A DNA stretch of 64,000 bases from Oxalobacteraceae bacterium (GTDB taxonomy: Bacteria; Pseudomonadota; Gammaproteobacteria; Burkholderiales; Burkholderiaceae_D): NCBI GenBank assembly GCA_947448025.1, contig CANFLV010000007.1, positions 1 through 64,000 on the forward strand, written 5' to 3'. How positions within the stretch are numbered: the first letter of the stretch is position 1; each line of letters begins with the position of its first letter. The notes below the pieces were generated by a model, which did no database searches, was not told where the DNA came from, and worked only from the letters and a program-made list of their open reading frames with translations. Shown here in pieces: positions 44,161 through 54,100 of this stretch. The position numbers and the translations under genes were made by a program.

Positions 44161-45390
44161 ATGAGCACAGAAGTCGCAGCACCGGTAAGCCGCAAGACCT
44201 ATGATGAAGTAATGGTGCCGACCTATGCGCCCAGTGCGATGGTGCCGGTACGGGCACTCGGCCTGGACTTATGGGATCAGGAGGGAAAACGCTACCTCGA
44301 TTTCACTTCCGGCATCGCTGTCACCAGTCTCGGCCATTCGCATCCGGACGTGGTCGACGCGCTCGTCAAGCAGGCGCACACACTGTGGCATTGCTCGAAT
44401 ATTTATACCAATGAGCCAGTCCTGCGCCTGGGCCGCGCGCTGACCGAGGCGACCTTTGCCGACCGCGCCTTCTTCTGCAATTCCGGCGCCGAAGCCAATG
44501 AAGCCGCCTTCAAGCTCGCGCGCAAATATGGGCATGAAAAATTCGGCGCGAACAAAAGCCGCATCATTTCCTGCCTCAATTCCTTTCATGGTCGTACGCT
44601 GTTCACAGTGACTGTCGGCGGCACGCCTAAATACACCGAAGGCTTTGCGCCACTGCCGCAAGCCATCGAGCACATTGCCTTCAACGACATCGATGCCGCC
44701 CGCGCGGCGATCGGCGACGATGTCTGCGCCGTCGTAGTCGAACCGGTGCAAGGCGAGGGGGGTGTCACGCCGGCGCGCGTCGAGTACCTGCAAGCTTTGC
44801 GCGAACTGTGCGACGCCACCGGTGCCTTGCTGATTTTCGATGAAGTCCAGTGTGGCATGGGTCGCACCGGCAGCCTTTTTGCCTACATGGGCTATGGTGT
44901 CACGCCCGATATCCTGACCTCGGCCAAGGCGCTCGGCAATGGTTATCCGATCGGCGCGATGCTGACCACAAACACCGTTGCGGCTTCCTTTGCGCCGGGC
45001 TCGCATGGCACGACTTACGGCGGTAATCCGCTGGCTTCAGCAGTCTCGCTGGCGGTACTCGAGACGATCAACACGCCAGAATTCCTGGCGCGCGTGACCG
45101 CGGCGTCGGCCTTGTTTGTCGAACAGCTGGAAGCCATCGTGCGCGATTATCCGCAGGTATTTTCTACTGTGCGCGGCAAGGGCCTGATGCAGGGACTGGT
45201 CATGGCCGAGGCCACGCGCGGCCGCGCCAAAGAAATCACCAAGATCGCTGAAGACCATGGCCTGATGTTGCTCATCGCCGGCATGGATGTGATTCGTCTC
45301 TTGCCGGCTCTGGTCGTGAGCGATGCGCAGATCGTCGAAGCCTGCACGATCCTGCGGCGCGCGGTCGACCTCTTCCTTAAGCCCGCATAA
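44161..45390 (+). CDS. astC: Succinylornithine/acetylornithine aminotransferase
   Basis: A 409-residue class III PLP aminotransferase (Lys in SAKALGNGYPIGAM; GTTYGGNPLA). The sequence is of the ArgD/AstC type, and its position directly upstream of astA, astD and astB marks it as the succinylornithine transaminase that moves the amino group of succinylornithine to 2-oxoglutarate. TTGGAG precedes ATG 44161; a GTG at 44155 is less likely. Closely related ArgD enzymes act in arginine synthesis, so it may do both. Confidence 0.94.
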   Translation: MSTEVAAPVSRKTYDEVMVPTYAPSAMVPVRALGLDLWDQEGKRYLDFTSGIAVTSLGHSHPDVVDALVKQAHTLWHCSNIYTNEPVLRLGRALTEATFADRAFFCNSGAEANEAAFKLARKYGHEKFGANKSRIISCLNSFHGRTLFTVTVGGTPKYTEGFAPLPQAIEHIAFNDIDAARAAIGDDVCAVVVEPVQGEGGVTPARVEYLQALRELCDATGALLIFDEVQCGMGRTGSLFAYMGYGVTPDILTSAKALGNGYPIGAMLTTNTVAASFAPGSHGTTYGGNPLASAVSLAVLETINTPEFLARVTAASALFVEQLEAIVRDYPQVFSTVRGKGLMQGLVMAEATRGRAKEITKIAEDHGLMLLIAGMDVIRLLPALVVSDAQIVEACTILRRAVDLFLKPA

Positions 45391-45404
45391 CAGAGGAGTC
45401 CGCC

Positions 45405-46445
45405 ATGCTCGTCGCCCGCGCTATCCGGGAAAGCGATCTCGATGGCTTGCTGGCGCTGGCGCGCGAAGTTGGCGCCGGCATGACCACGCTCAAGGCCGAT
45501 GTGCCCATGCTCACGGCGCGCATCGAGCTCGCCTGCGCTTCGTTCGCCGGCACCATTGCGCCTGAATTGTGTGATTACATTTTCGTACTGGAAGACACGA
45601 CGACGCAGCAGATCGTCGGCGTCTCGGCCATCAAGGCCTCGGTCGGTGGCGATGCGCCGTTTTATAACTACCGCATCGGCACGCTCGTGCATTCCAGCGC
45701 CGAGCTCGACGTCGTCTCGCGCATGGAAACGCTGTACCTGTCCAATGACCTGACCGGCAGCGCCGAGCTGTGCACGCTCTTTTTGCATCCCGCTTACCGC
45801 AATGGCAATAACGGCCGCCTGCTGTCGAAATGCCGCCTGCTGTTCATTGCCCAGTTCCCGCATCTGTTTGGCCCGCGCCTGATCGCGGAGCTGCGCGGCT
45901 TTCTGCATGACGGCATGCATTCGCCGTTCTGGGATAGCCTCGGACGGCATTTTTTCAAGATGGATTTCGATCGTGCCGACGATCTCTGCGCGCTCGGCAA
46001 AAAATCCTTCATAGCTGAACTGATGCCGCGTTATCCGCTGTACATCGCGCTCTTGCCCGCCGAAGCCCAGGCCGTCATTGGTCAGGTACATGTGGCGACC
46101 GCGCCGGCGCGGCATTTGCTCGAACAGGAGGGCATGTATTTTGAAGGCTATGTCGATATCTTCGATGCCGGCCCGGTCCTGCAGGCGCGCATCGGCGAAT
46201 TGCGCGCTGTGCGTGAAAGTCGTCTTGTGACCATCAGCGACGATGTCGACGCGCCTGCTGTCCATCCGCGCGCGCTCATCGTCGCCACCAGCACGCTCGC
46301 TAACTTTCGCTGTCTGGTGCTCGACGCCGATGTGCATCATGGCCAGATGGCGCTGGATGCGCAGGCACAGCGCTTGCTGAACTCGCATGTCGGCGATGCC
46401 TTGCGCATGATGCCGCTGCATCCAAAGAAGAAGGCAAATGGCTGA
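45405..46445 (+). CDS. astA: Arginine N-succinyltransferase
   Basis: A 346-residue enzyme adding a succinyl group from succinyl-CoA to the alpha-amino group of arginine, the first AST step. The N-terminal ARAIRESDLDGLLALA and central TLFLHPAYR with NGRLLSKCR are typical of the family. AGAGGAG precedes ATG 45405. There is one astA gene instead of the two-subunit form (AruF/AruG) of pseudomonads. It overlaps astD by eight bases. Confidence 0.96.
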   Translation: MLVARAIRESDLDGLLALAREVGAGMTTLKADVPMLTARIELACASFAGTIAPELCDYIFVLEDTTTQQIVGVSAIKASVGGDAPFYNYRIGTLVHSSAELDVVSRMETLYLSNDLTGSAELCTLFLHPAYRNGNNGRLLSKCRLLFIAQFPHLFGPRLIAELRGFLHDGMHSPFWDSLGRHFFKMDFDRADDLCALGKKSFIAELMPRYPLYIALLPAEAQAVIGQVHVATAPARHLLEQEGMYFEGYVDIFDAGPVLQARIGELRAVRESRLVTISDDVDAPAVHPRALIVATSTLANFRCLVLDADVHHGQMALDAQAQRLLNSHVGDALRMMPLHPKKKANG

Positions 46446-47901
46446 ACATTACATCGATGGCCAGTGGCTGGCCGGCAGTGGCGCCGAGATGGTCACGATT
46501 GATCCTGCGTCTGGGCGCGAAACCTGGCGCGGCCAGTGCGCCGGCGACGCGCAGATCACGCATGCCTGCGACGCTGCGCGCGCGAGTTTTGCCGACTGGG
46601 CCGCGCTCGAACTGGACGAACGTATCGCCATCGCCGGGCGCTTTCGCGATCTGCTGAAAACGCATGCCGATGAGCTCGCACGCCTGATCGCGCTCGAAGT
46701 CGGCAAGCCGCTCTGGGAAGCGCGCACCGAAGTCACTTCGATGGCGAACAAGGTCGACATTTCAGTGCAGGCCTATCGCGCACGCACCGGCTTCACGCGT
46801 AGCAGCATCGCCGATGGCGAGGCCGTACTGCGACATCGGCCACACGGCGTCTTCGGCGTGTTCGGTCCTTACAATTTCCCCGGTCATCTGCCCAACGGCC
46901 ATATCGTGCCGGCCCTCATTGCGGGTAATACCATCGTCTTCAAGCCCAGCGAATACGCGCCGCAGACTGCCATGAAAACGGTCGCGCTGTGGACTGCAGC
47001 CGGCTTGCCTAAGGGCGTACTGAATGTCGTCAATGGCGCGCGCGATACCGGCGCGGCCCTGGCGCAAAATGTGCAGCTCGACGGTATCCTTTTCACCGGC
47101 AGTTACCAGACCGGCGTCGTGCTGCACCGGCAATTTGCCGGCCAGCCGCACAAGCTGCTGGCGCTGGAAATGGGCGGCAATAATGCGCTGGTCGTCTGGG
47201 ATGTGGCCCATCGCGATGCCGCGGTTCACCATGCGATCTTTTCCGCTTTTGTCAGTGCCGGCCAGCGTTGTACCTGCGCGCGCCGACTCATCGTCGAAGA
47301 CTCGCCTGCGGGTCTGGCCTTCATTGAGCGTCTGGTCGAGGTCGCTGGCAAGATTATCGTCGGTGCATCCGAAGACCAGCCAGCGCCCTTCATGGGGCCG
47401 GTCGTGTCAAAGGCGATCGCCACGCGCCTGATGCAAGCGCAGGAAATGCTGCTCGCCTCGGGCGGCCGTGCGCTATTGGCCATGCGCCATCTGCAGCCTG
47501 ACACGGGCTTCCTGTCGCCGGGTATCGTCGACGTCACCGGTGTGGCGGGCTTGCCCGATGAAGAATGGTTTGGGCCGCTGCTGCAAATTATCCGCGTACC
47601 GGATTTCGCCGCTGCACTGGCAGCAGCGAATGCAACGGCCTACGGTCTTGCGGCCGGCCTGCTCAGTGATGATGCGGCGCTGTGGCTGCGATTCCAGAAT
47701 GGCGTTCGCGCCGGCGTCGTGAACTGGAACCGGCCGACTGCGGGCGCAGCCAGCACGGCGCCATTTGGCGGCGTTGGCCACTCGGGCAATCATCGGGCCA
47801 GCGCTTACTATGCCGCTGACTATTGCGCCTATCCGGTCGCTTCCATTGAAAATCCCCAACTCGACATGCCGGCGCAGCTCTCGCCCGGCCTGACGTTTTA
47901 A
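46438..47901 (+). CDS. astD: Succinylglutamate-semialdehyde dehydrogenase
   Basis: A 487-residue NAD-dependent aldehyde dehydrogenase making succinylglutamate. Catalytic Cys is in SAGQRCTCARR, catalytic Glu in LALEMGGNNALV. N-terminus YIDGQWLAGSG matches AstD. It overlaps astA and is 15 bases from astB, so coupled translation is likely. Confidence 0.97.
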   Translation: MAEHYIDGQWLAGSGAEMVTIDPASGRETWRGQCAGDAQITHACDAARASFADWAALELDERIAIAGRFRDLLKTHADELARLIALEVGKPLWEARTEVTSMANKVDISVQAYRARTGFTRSSIADGEAVLRHRPHGVFGVFGPYNFPGHLPNGHIVPALIAGNTIVFKPSEYAPQTAMKTVALWTAAGLPKGVLNVVNGARDTGAALAQNVQLDGILFTGSYQTGVVLHRQFAGQPHKLLALEMGGNNALVVWDVAHRDAAVHHAIFSAFVSAGQRCTCARRLIVEDSPAGLAFIERLVEVAGKIIVGASEDQPAPFMGPVVSKAIATRLMQAQEMLLASGGRALLAMRHLQPDTGFLSPGIVDVTGVAGLPDEEWFGPLLQIIRVPDFAAALAAANATAYGLAAGLLSDDAALWLRFQNGVRAGVVNWNRPTAGAASTAPFGGVGHSGNHRASAYYAADYCAYPVASIENPQLDMPAQLSPGLTF

Positions 47902-47916
47902 ACAAGGCGAAACTCC

Positions 47917-49257
47917 ATGCGCGCAGCACGCGAATTCAATTTCGATGGCCTCGTCGGCCCCAGCCATAATTACGCCGGTCTCTCATTCGGTAATGTCGCT
48001 TCCTTTGATAACGTCAAGAGTGCATCCAACCCGCGCCTGGCGGCCTTGCAAGGACTGGCGAAGATGCATGCATTGGCACAGCGCGGTTTCGCGCAAGCGG
48101 TCTTGCCGCCGCAGGGCCGGCCTAATTTTGCCCTGCTGCGCAGCGTCGGCTTCACCGGCAGCGATGCTGACGTACTCGCCAAGGCGCATCGCGATGCACC
48201 CGTGATCCTCGCCAGCGCTTATTCAGCCGCGCCAATGTGGACCGCGAATGCCGCTACAGTCAGTCCCTCGGCCGACACGGCAGACGGGCGGGTGCATTTC
48301 ACGACGGCGAACCTGAATTGCAAATTGCATCGCTCGTATGAGCATGCACAAACGACGCGCACACTTCGTGCCGTCTTCGCTAATCCCCAGCATTTCATGG
48401 TGCATGAAGCCTTGCCGGCGACGCCCGCATTCGGCGATGAAGGCGCCGCCAATCATGGTCGGCTCTGCGCTGGCCACGGTGCCGCCGGCGTGGAAATGTT
48501 TGTCTATGGCCGCGCTGAATTCGACAGCGCCGCTGCTGCGCCAAAACGATATCCGGCACGGCAAACGCGCGAGGCCAGCGAGGCCGTCGTGCGCCTGCAT
48601 GGCTTGCAGCCTGCACGTACCGTGCTGCTGCAGCAAGACCCGGCGGTAATCGATGCCGGCGTCTTCCACAACGACGTGATTTCGGTCGCCAATGGCAATG
48701 TGCTGTTCTATCACGAGCAAGCCTTTCTCGATGAAGCCGCCAGTGTGCAAAAGCTGCATCAGGCCATGCATGCGCTCGGCGCTGAATTCATCCCGCTACG
48801 CGTCGCAGCCAGTGCCGTTCCGCTAGCAGATGCGGTGCGCAGTTACCTCTTCAACAGCCAGCTGATCACCAAGGCCGATGGCAAAATGGTGCTGGTCGTG
48901 CCGCAAGAATGTGAAGAAAATCCGGCCGTCGCGCGCTACCTGCAGGAACTCATCGCCAGCGGCGGGCCAGTCGATGAATTGCTTAGTTTCGATCTGCGTC
49001 AGAGCATGCGCAATGGTGGCGGTCCGGCTTGCCTGCGCCTGCGCGTAGCGCTCACTGACATCGAAGCGCGCGCCATGCGTCAGGGTGTGGTGATGGATGA
49101 TGACCTGTATGTCTGCCTTGTGAATTGGGTCGGCCGACATTACCGCGACCGTCTCGCCCCGGATGATCTGGCCGATCCGCAGCTGGCCATCGAGGTACAG
49201 GCAGCGCTGGAGGAATTGAGTTTAATCCTTGGTTTGCCCGGATTATATAAAAGCTGA
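47917..49257 (+). CDS. astB: N-succinylarginine dihydrolase
   Basis: A 446-residue enzyme that hydrolyses N-succinylarginine to succinylornithine, releasing two ammonia and CO2. The start [21 protein letters not shown] and the later [15 protein letters not shown] (containing the active-site Cys region) are diagnostic of AstB, an amidinotransferase-superfamily fold. It completes the co-directional astC-astA-astD-astB run. Confidence 0.97.
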   Translation: MRAAREFNFDGLVGPSHNYAGLSFGNVASFDNVKSASNPRLAALQGLAKMHALAQRGFAQAVLPPQGRPNFALLRSVGFTGSDADVLAKAHRDAPVILASAYSAAPMWTANAATVSPSADTADGRVHFTTANLNCKLHRSYEHAQTTRTLRAVFANPQHFMVHEALPATPAFGDEGAANHGRLCAGHGAAGVEMFVYGRAEFDSAAAAPKRYPARQTREASEAVVRLHGLQPARTVLLQQDPAVIDAGVFHNDVISVANGNVLFYHEQAFLDEAASVQKLHQAMHALGAEFIPLRVAASAVPLADAVRSYLFNSQLITKADGKMVLVVPQECEENPAVARYLQELIASGGPVDELLSFDLRQSMRNGGGPACLRLRVALTDIEARAMRQGVVMDDDLYVCLVNWVGRHYRDRLAPDDLADPQLAIEVQAALEELSLILGLPGLYKS

Positions 49258-49313
49258 CGCGTGGACTTTCAGGGCGCGACGCTGTCTGTCAGTCGTCTGA
49301 AGCCTGCATGGAT

Positions 49314-49341
49314 TTGACACCTGTGTGCAGTGGTGTATTGT
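49314..49341 (+). promoter_or_regulatory. Sigma70-type promoter upstream of the permease
   Basis: TTGACA (49314-49319), 16-base spacer, TATTGT (49336-49341). A full -35 consensus and a fair -10 lie in the 170-base gap after astB, about 87 bases before the permease start. The permease and possibly gdhB can thus be expressed apart from the ast genes. Confidence 0.6.
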
Positions 49342-49427
49342 GCAAAGCCTTTACTACGCATAATTAAAATAAACAGGCCAGCAGGACGCGGCCATGGACG
49401 CGTCAATTTTAAAAGAATGGACCTCAT

Positions 49428-50921
49428 TTGATCACGCAGACTCTGGGCCAGCAGCTAACCCGCACCAAGCCGGTAGAAACCATTGCCGAGCATGAGGCGC
49501 AGCTCGCGCTTGAACCGGGTCATGCGGGTGCTGGCCTGCATCGTTCCATCGGACTGTTTTCACTGACCATGATCGGCGTTGGCGGGACGGTCGGCACCGG
49601 TATCTTCTTTACACTTGCGGAAGCTGTGCCCAAGGCCGGGCCGTCCGTGATCCTTGCCTTTCTGTTAGCCGCTGTGACAGCCGGCCTGACCGCGCTGTGT
49701 TACGCCGAGCTGTCGTTTCGGATTCCTGCGTCGGGCTCTTCGTATTCCTATGCCTATGCAACTGTTGGCGAATTCGCCGCCTTTATTGTGGCTGCCTGTC
49801 TCTTGCTTGAATACGGGCTAGCCGCCAGCGCGACGTCGATAGGCTGGTCCGATTATCTGAATAATTTCCTGAGCAATGCCTTCGGCTGGCATATCCCCGC
49901 GATGCTGCGCTCGCCCATGATCGTCGCCGGCGTCAATGGCGTGGAATTCCACAGCGGCCAATTCAACCTGCCGCCCATCATTCTGGTCGTGATGTGCGGC
50001 TTGTTGCTCTTGCGCGGTGCGCGTGAATCGGCGACGGCGAATGCGATCATGGTGCTGGTCAAACTCGCCATCCTCGCCTTCTTCGTCGTGGTCGCCTTCA
50101 GCGGCTTCAACATCGATAATTTCACGCCGTTTTTCAACACTGATAACGGCAAGGGGATGGGCGGCATGGCCGGCGTCACAGCGGCTGCCGGCACCGTATT
50201 CTTCTCTTTCATCGGCCTCGATACGATCGCCACGGCCGGTGCTGAAGTGAAGGACCCGACGCGCACCGTCCCGCGCGGGATCATCGCAGCGCTGCTGATC
50301 GTGACGGTCTGCTATCTGCTGGTGGCAGTAGTCGCGGTCGGCGCGCAGCCGGCGGCGATGTTCGAAGGTCAGGAAGCGGGCCTGTCGGTGATCCTGCAAA
50401 ACGTCACCGGCAAGACCTGGCCGGCACTGGTGCTGTCGGCGGGCGCGGTGATCTCGGTGTTCAGCGTGACACTGGTGACGATCTATGGCCAGACGCGCAT
50501 CCTGTATGCCGTCAGTCGTGACGGCCTCGTGCCGCGCGCCTTCCAGCGCATCCATCCGCGTACGCTGGTCCCAGTCAACAATACCGTGATGGTTTGTCTC
50601 GTCGTCGGATTGGTCGCCGGCTTTGTCGATTCGGGATTTTTATGGGACATGGTCAGCATGGGTACGCTGATCGCCTTCATCGTCGTGTCGCTGGCGGTGC
50701 CTGTTATGCGGCGCAAACACATCGGCGACGGCAGCAAGGGTTTTCGCGTGCCTTTCGGACCCTATCTGGTGCCGGGTCTGAGTATTGTTGCCTGCCTGTA
50801 TATCATCAAGGATTTGTCGGCGACAACTTACCACGTGTTCTTCATCTGGATGTCGGTCGCGATCCTGACGTACTTTATTTATGGGCGGCGTAACTCACGC
50901 CTGAATCATCGCGCAAAATAA
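49428..50921 (+). CDS. APC-superfamily amino acid permease
   Basis: A 497-residue transporter with about 12 membrane segments; the first (GLFSLTMIGVGGTVGTGIFFTLAE) has the GxGxGTGIF motif of the APC family. It resembles cationic amino acid transporter-like (CAT/YfnA-type) permeases. The start is TTG 49428: the ATG at 49417 runs into a stop and no in-frame ATG lies nearby. Placed between astB and gdhB, it probably imports arginine or a related amino acid for the AST pathway; substrate is inference. Confidence 0.9.
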   Translation: MITQTLGQQLTRTKPVETIAEHEAQLALEPGHAGAGLHRSIGLFSLTMIGVGGTVGTGIFFTLAEAVPKAGPSVILAFLLAAVTAGLTALCYAELSFRIPASGSSYSYAYATVGEFAAFIVAACLLLEYGLAASATSIGWSDYLNNFLSNAFGWHIPAMLRSPMIVAGVNGVEFHSGQFNLPPIILVVMCGLLLLRGARESATANAIMVLVKLAILAFFVVVAFSGFNIDNFTPFFNTDNGKGMGGMAGVTAAAGTVFFSFIGLDTIATAGAEVKDPTRTVPRGIIAALLIVTVCYLLVAVVAVGAQPAAMFEGQEAGLSVILQNVTGKTWPALVLSAGAVISVFSVTLVTIYGQTRILYAVSRDGLVPRAFQRIHPRTLVPVNNTVMVCLVVGLVAGFVDSGFLWDMVSMGTLIAFIVVSLAVPVMRRKHIGDGSKGFRVPFGPYLVPGLSIVACLYIIKDLSATTYHVFFIWMSVAILTYFIYGRRNSRLNHRAK

Positions 50922-51137
50922 TCGCGCCATGGTCAGTGTCCGTGACCGGGCAGCGTCGGATGCCCTGCGGCGTGTCGCACAAGGCATGCCATTGTGTGCA
51001 AAATCCTGCGGCTGGTGACGAATAAGCTTCTGCATTTACCCCAAATAAAAGGACAATAAACAGCCGGCCTGGACATCAGATTCAGGACCAGCAGTGCTAT
51101 TGTATGAGTGCGCTCCGGCGCCACTTTGGAGGGGGCC

Positions 51138-54100
51138 ATGAATCAATTGTCACAAGACCTGCGCAAACAAACCCTGGCGCTGAGCCTGGCTAGCGCCGAA
51201 GCTGCCGCAGATGGATCACAGGCTGTCGTTGCGCTGATTAGTGGTTGGCTCGCCGCACTCGAAGAAGAGGACTTTGCCGTCGTCACCGCGGCCAGCCTCG
51301 GCCCGGTGCTGTGGCAGGGCTTCTCGCGCATTGCCCATGGCGGCGACGGCAGCAATGCCTGTCGCGTCGAAGCGCTGACGTATCACAATGGCCGCGGTGC
51401 CACAGCGAGCGCTTTGCTGATCGCGAACCCGGACATGCCTTTCCTTGTCGACTCCATCGTAATGGCCTTGCGCCGCCAGCGCGTCGCCTCCCGCGCCGTG
51501 CTCAATGCAGTGCTCTCAGTCCAGCGCGCCGCCGACGGCAGCGTCGTCCAGGTCAATGTGCATAATGATGGCCAGGCGCGCGAGTCGCTGGTGTTGTGCC
51601 TGCTGTCGGAAGCGCTCGCGCCGGAGGAACTGACTGCGCTCACCGCCAGCATCCGCTCGGTGGCCAGTGACGCCGCCGCCGTACACGAGGATGCCGGCGC
51701 CATCAGCCGGAAAGTAACTGAACTTGCGCACATCGTCGGCAGCTGTGACGCCGATGGTGCCGAAGTCGCGGCCTTCCTCAACTGGGCCAATTCAGGTGGT
51801 TTCGAAGTCTTCGGTTATGCCTACTATGAAGCCTTCCCGGGTGCGGCGAAATTGCGACGCGACCTGGCCAGCCGTCTGGGCGTCTTGCGCGATACTTCGC
51901 ATCCCCTGTATGACACTTGCCTGGCCGGGATTCCCGAAGATTTCGATCATCTGGCGAAGCGGCCGACCACGCTGTCGGTCGTCAAGGCCGATGCGCAGTC
52001 GACTTTGCATCGCGATTTACAGCTTGATTTCTTTGGCGTGCGCCACACGGATGCGCATGGTGTCGTGATCGGCGAGCATAGCTTTGTCGGCCTGTTTTCA
52101 CGCGCCGCGATGGCCACGCCGCTGACCGAGCTGCCGTTTGCGCGTGGTCGGATCGAGCAGGTCCTGCAGCTGGGCGGGGTGCGCCATGAAGGCTTTCGCG
52201 CCGAAAAATTCCTCGAAATCCTCGAGTCGCTGCCGCGCTCTGAAGTCCTCGAGGCGCCGCTGGATTGGCTGGCGACAGTCTGCAGTACCGTCGTGGCACT
52301 CTACAAGCAGCCGCGCGCGATGGTCTTCGTGCGTCCCGATGTCTATGGTCGTCATCTGAATGTGCTGGTCTACATGCCGCGCGAAATTTATTCCGCCAGT
52401 CTTGCCGAACGTTTGTCGACGGGACTGCGCAGCCTTGCTGGCGCCAGCGCCGTGCGCGCACAGACACTGCTGTCGGACGGACCCTTGGCACGCGTGTATC
52501 TGATCGCCACCGCCGCGCGTCTGGATCTGGATTTTGCGGTCGATATTGCGCAGCCGCTGCTGGCAGCAGTCGAAGGCTGGCACACAGCCTTTGATGCGCT
52601 GGTCGACCATGTTGGGGACGCCGGCTTGCGACCCCGTTTGCGCGCCTTGCGCGCGGCGCTGCCGGATGATTATCTGGCCACAACTTCACCGCAAATCGCC
52701 TTTGCCGATTTGTCTGAGTTGCTGGCGGCAGGGCAGGGCGATCGTGTGCGCGTGAGGATCGATCTTGCCGATTCTGGCGTGGCCAATATTCGCCTGTTCG
52801 CCAGGGTGCGTCCGCCTTCATTGTCGCAGGTCTTGCCGGCGCTGCACAACGCTGGCGTGGCGGTAGAGCGCGAACAGACTTATCTGATTGCCGGCGACGG
52901 TGTCGCTGCGCCGCTGTTCTCAGTCACCTGCCTGAGCCTGGATGCGCACAGCGCGGCCAAGCTTGCCCAGCCCGAGGTCGCCAACGCCGCGCGCGCTCTG
53001 TTCGAAGCGCTGCTCAATGACGAGGTCGAGGATGGCCGCATGAACGGTCTCGCCATCGAGGCCGGGCTGTATCCGCAGCAGGTGCAACTCCTGCGCGCCT
53101 ATGCCAGTTACTGGCGCCAGGCGGGCTGCCGCTTCAGCTTGCGCTATATCGCCGATTGCCTGCGCAAACAGCCGGCTGCCGTGCGCGTGCTCGTGGATGG
53201 CTTCGAGCGTCGTTTCAATCCAGTGCTCGATGCGGCATGGCGCGACGCTGGCACGGCGGCATTGGTGGCGCTCAAGCAAGGCGTGGCGTTGTTCAATCAT
53301 GCTGACGCCGAAGACATCGTGCGCGGTCTGGTCGAGCTGATGCTGGCCACTGTGCGTACTTCCTATTTCCAGTCGGCGCAGGCTGCAGGCACCATCATCC
53401 TCAAGTTCGACAGCAGCCAGCTCGCGCTCTTGCCGCAGCCGCGTCCGTATCGCGAACTGTTCGTCTTTTCGCGGCGCTTCGAAGGCGTGCATTTGCGCGG
53501 CGGGCCGGTCGCGCGCGGCGGCTTGCGCTGGTCCGACCGGATGGAGGATTACCGCACCGAAGTGCTGGGCCTGGTGAAGGCGCAAATGGTCAAGAACGCC
53601 GTGATCGTGCCGGCCGGCGCGAAGGGCGGTTTTGTCTGCAAGATGATGCCCAAAGATGCCGCGCGCGACGTGATCGCCGCTGAAGGCAAAGCCGTGTATC
53701 GCCTGTTCATCGCCGGCCTCCTCGACCTGACCGATAACCGCGTACAGGGCGCCATCGTCACACCGTCCCAGACCGTCTGTTACGACGACGCCGACTCCTA
53801 TCTCGTGGTCGCTGCCGACAAGGGTACGGCGACTTTTTCCGATATCGCCAACGGCATTGCCGTGGCGCGCGGCTTCTGGCTCGGTGACGCGTTTGCCTCG
53901 GGCGGCTCGAACGGCTATGACCATAAAAAACTCGGCATCACGGCCAAGGGCGCATGGGAAGCGGTCAAGCGCCATTTTTACGAAATGGGTCATGACCTTG
54001 CGACCACGCCCATGACCATGGTCGGCATCGGCGACATGTCCGGCGATGTCTTCGGCAATGGCGTGCTGCTGTCGCGCCAGCTCAAGCTCGTGGCCGCCTT

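Noticed and set aside
50935-50948. Small hairpin GGTCA / TGACC after the permease
   Set aside because: Five-base stem without a T-run; too weak to call a terminator.
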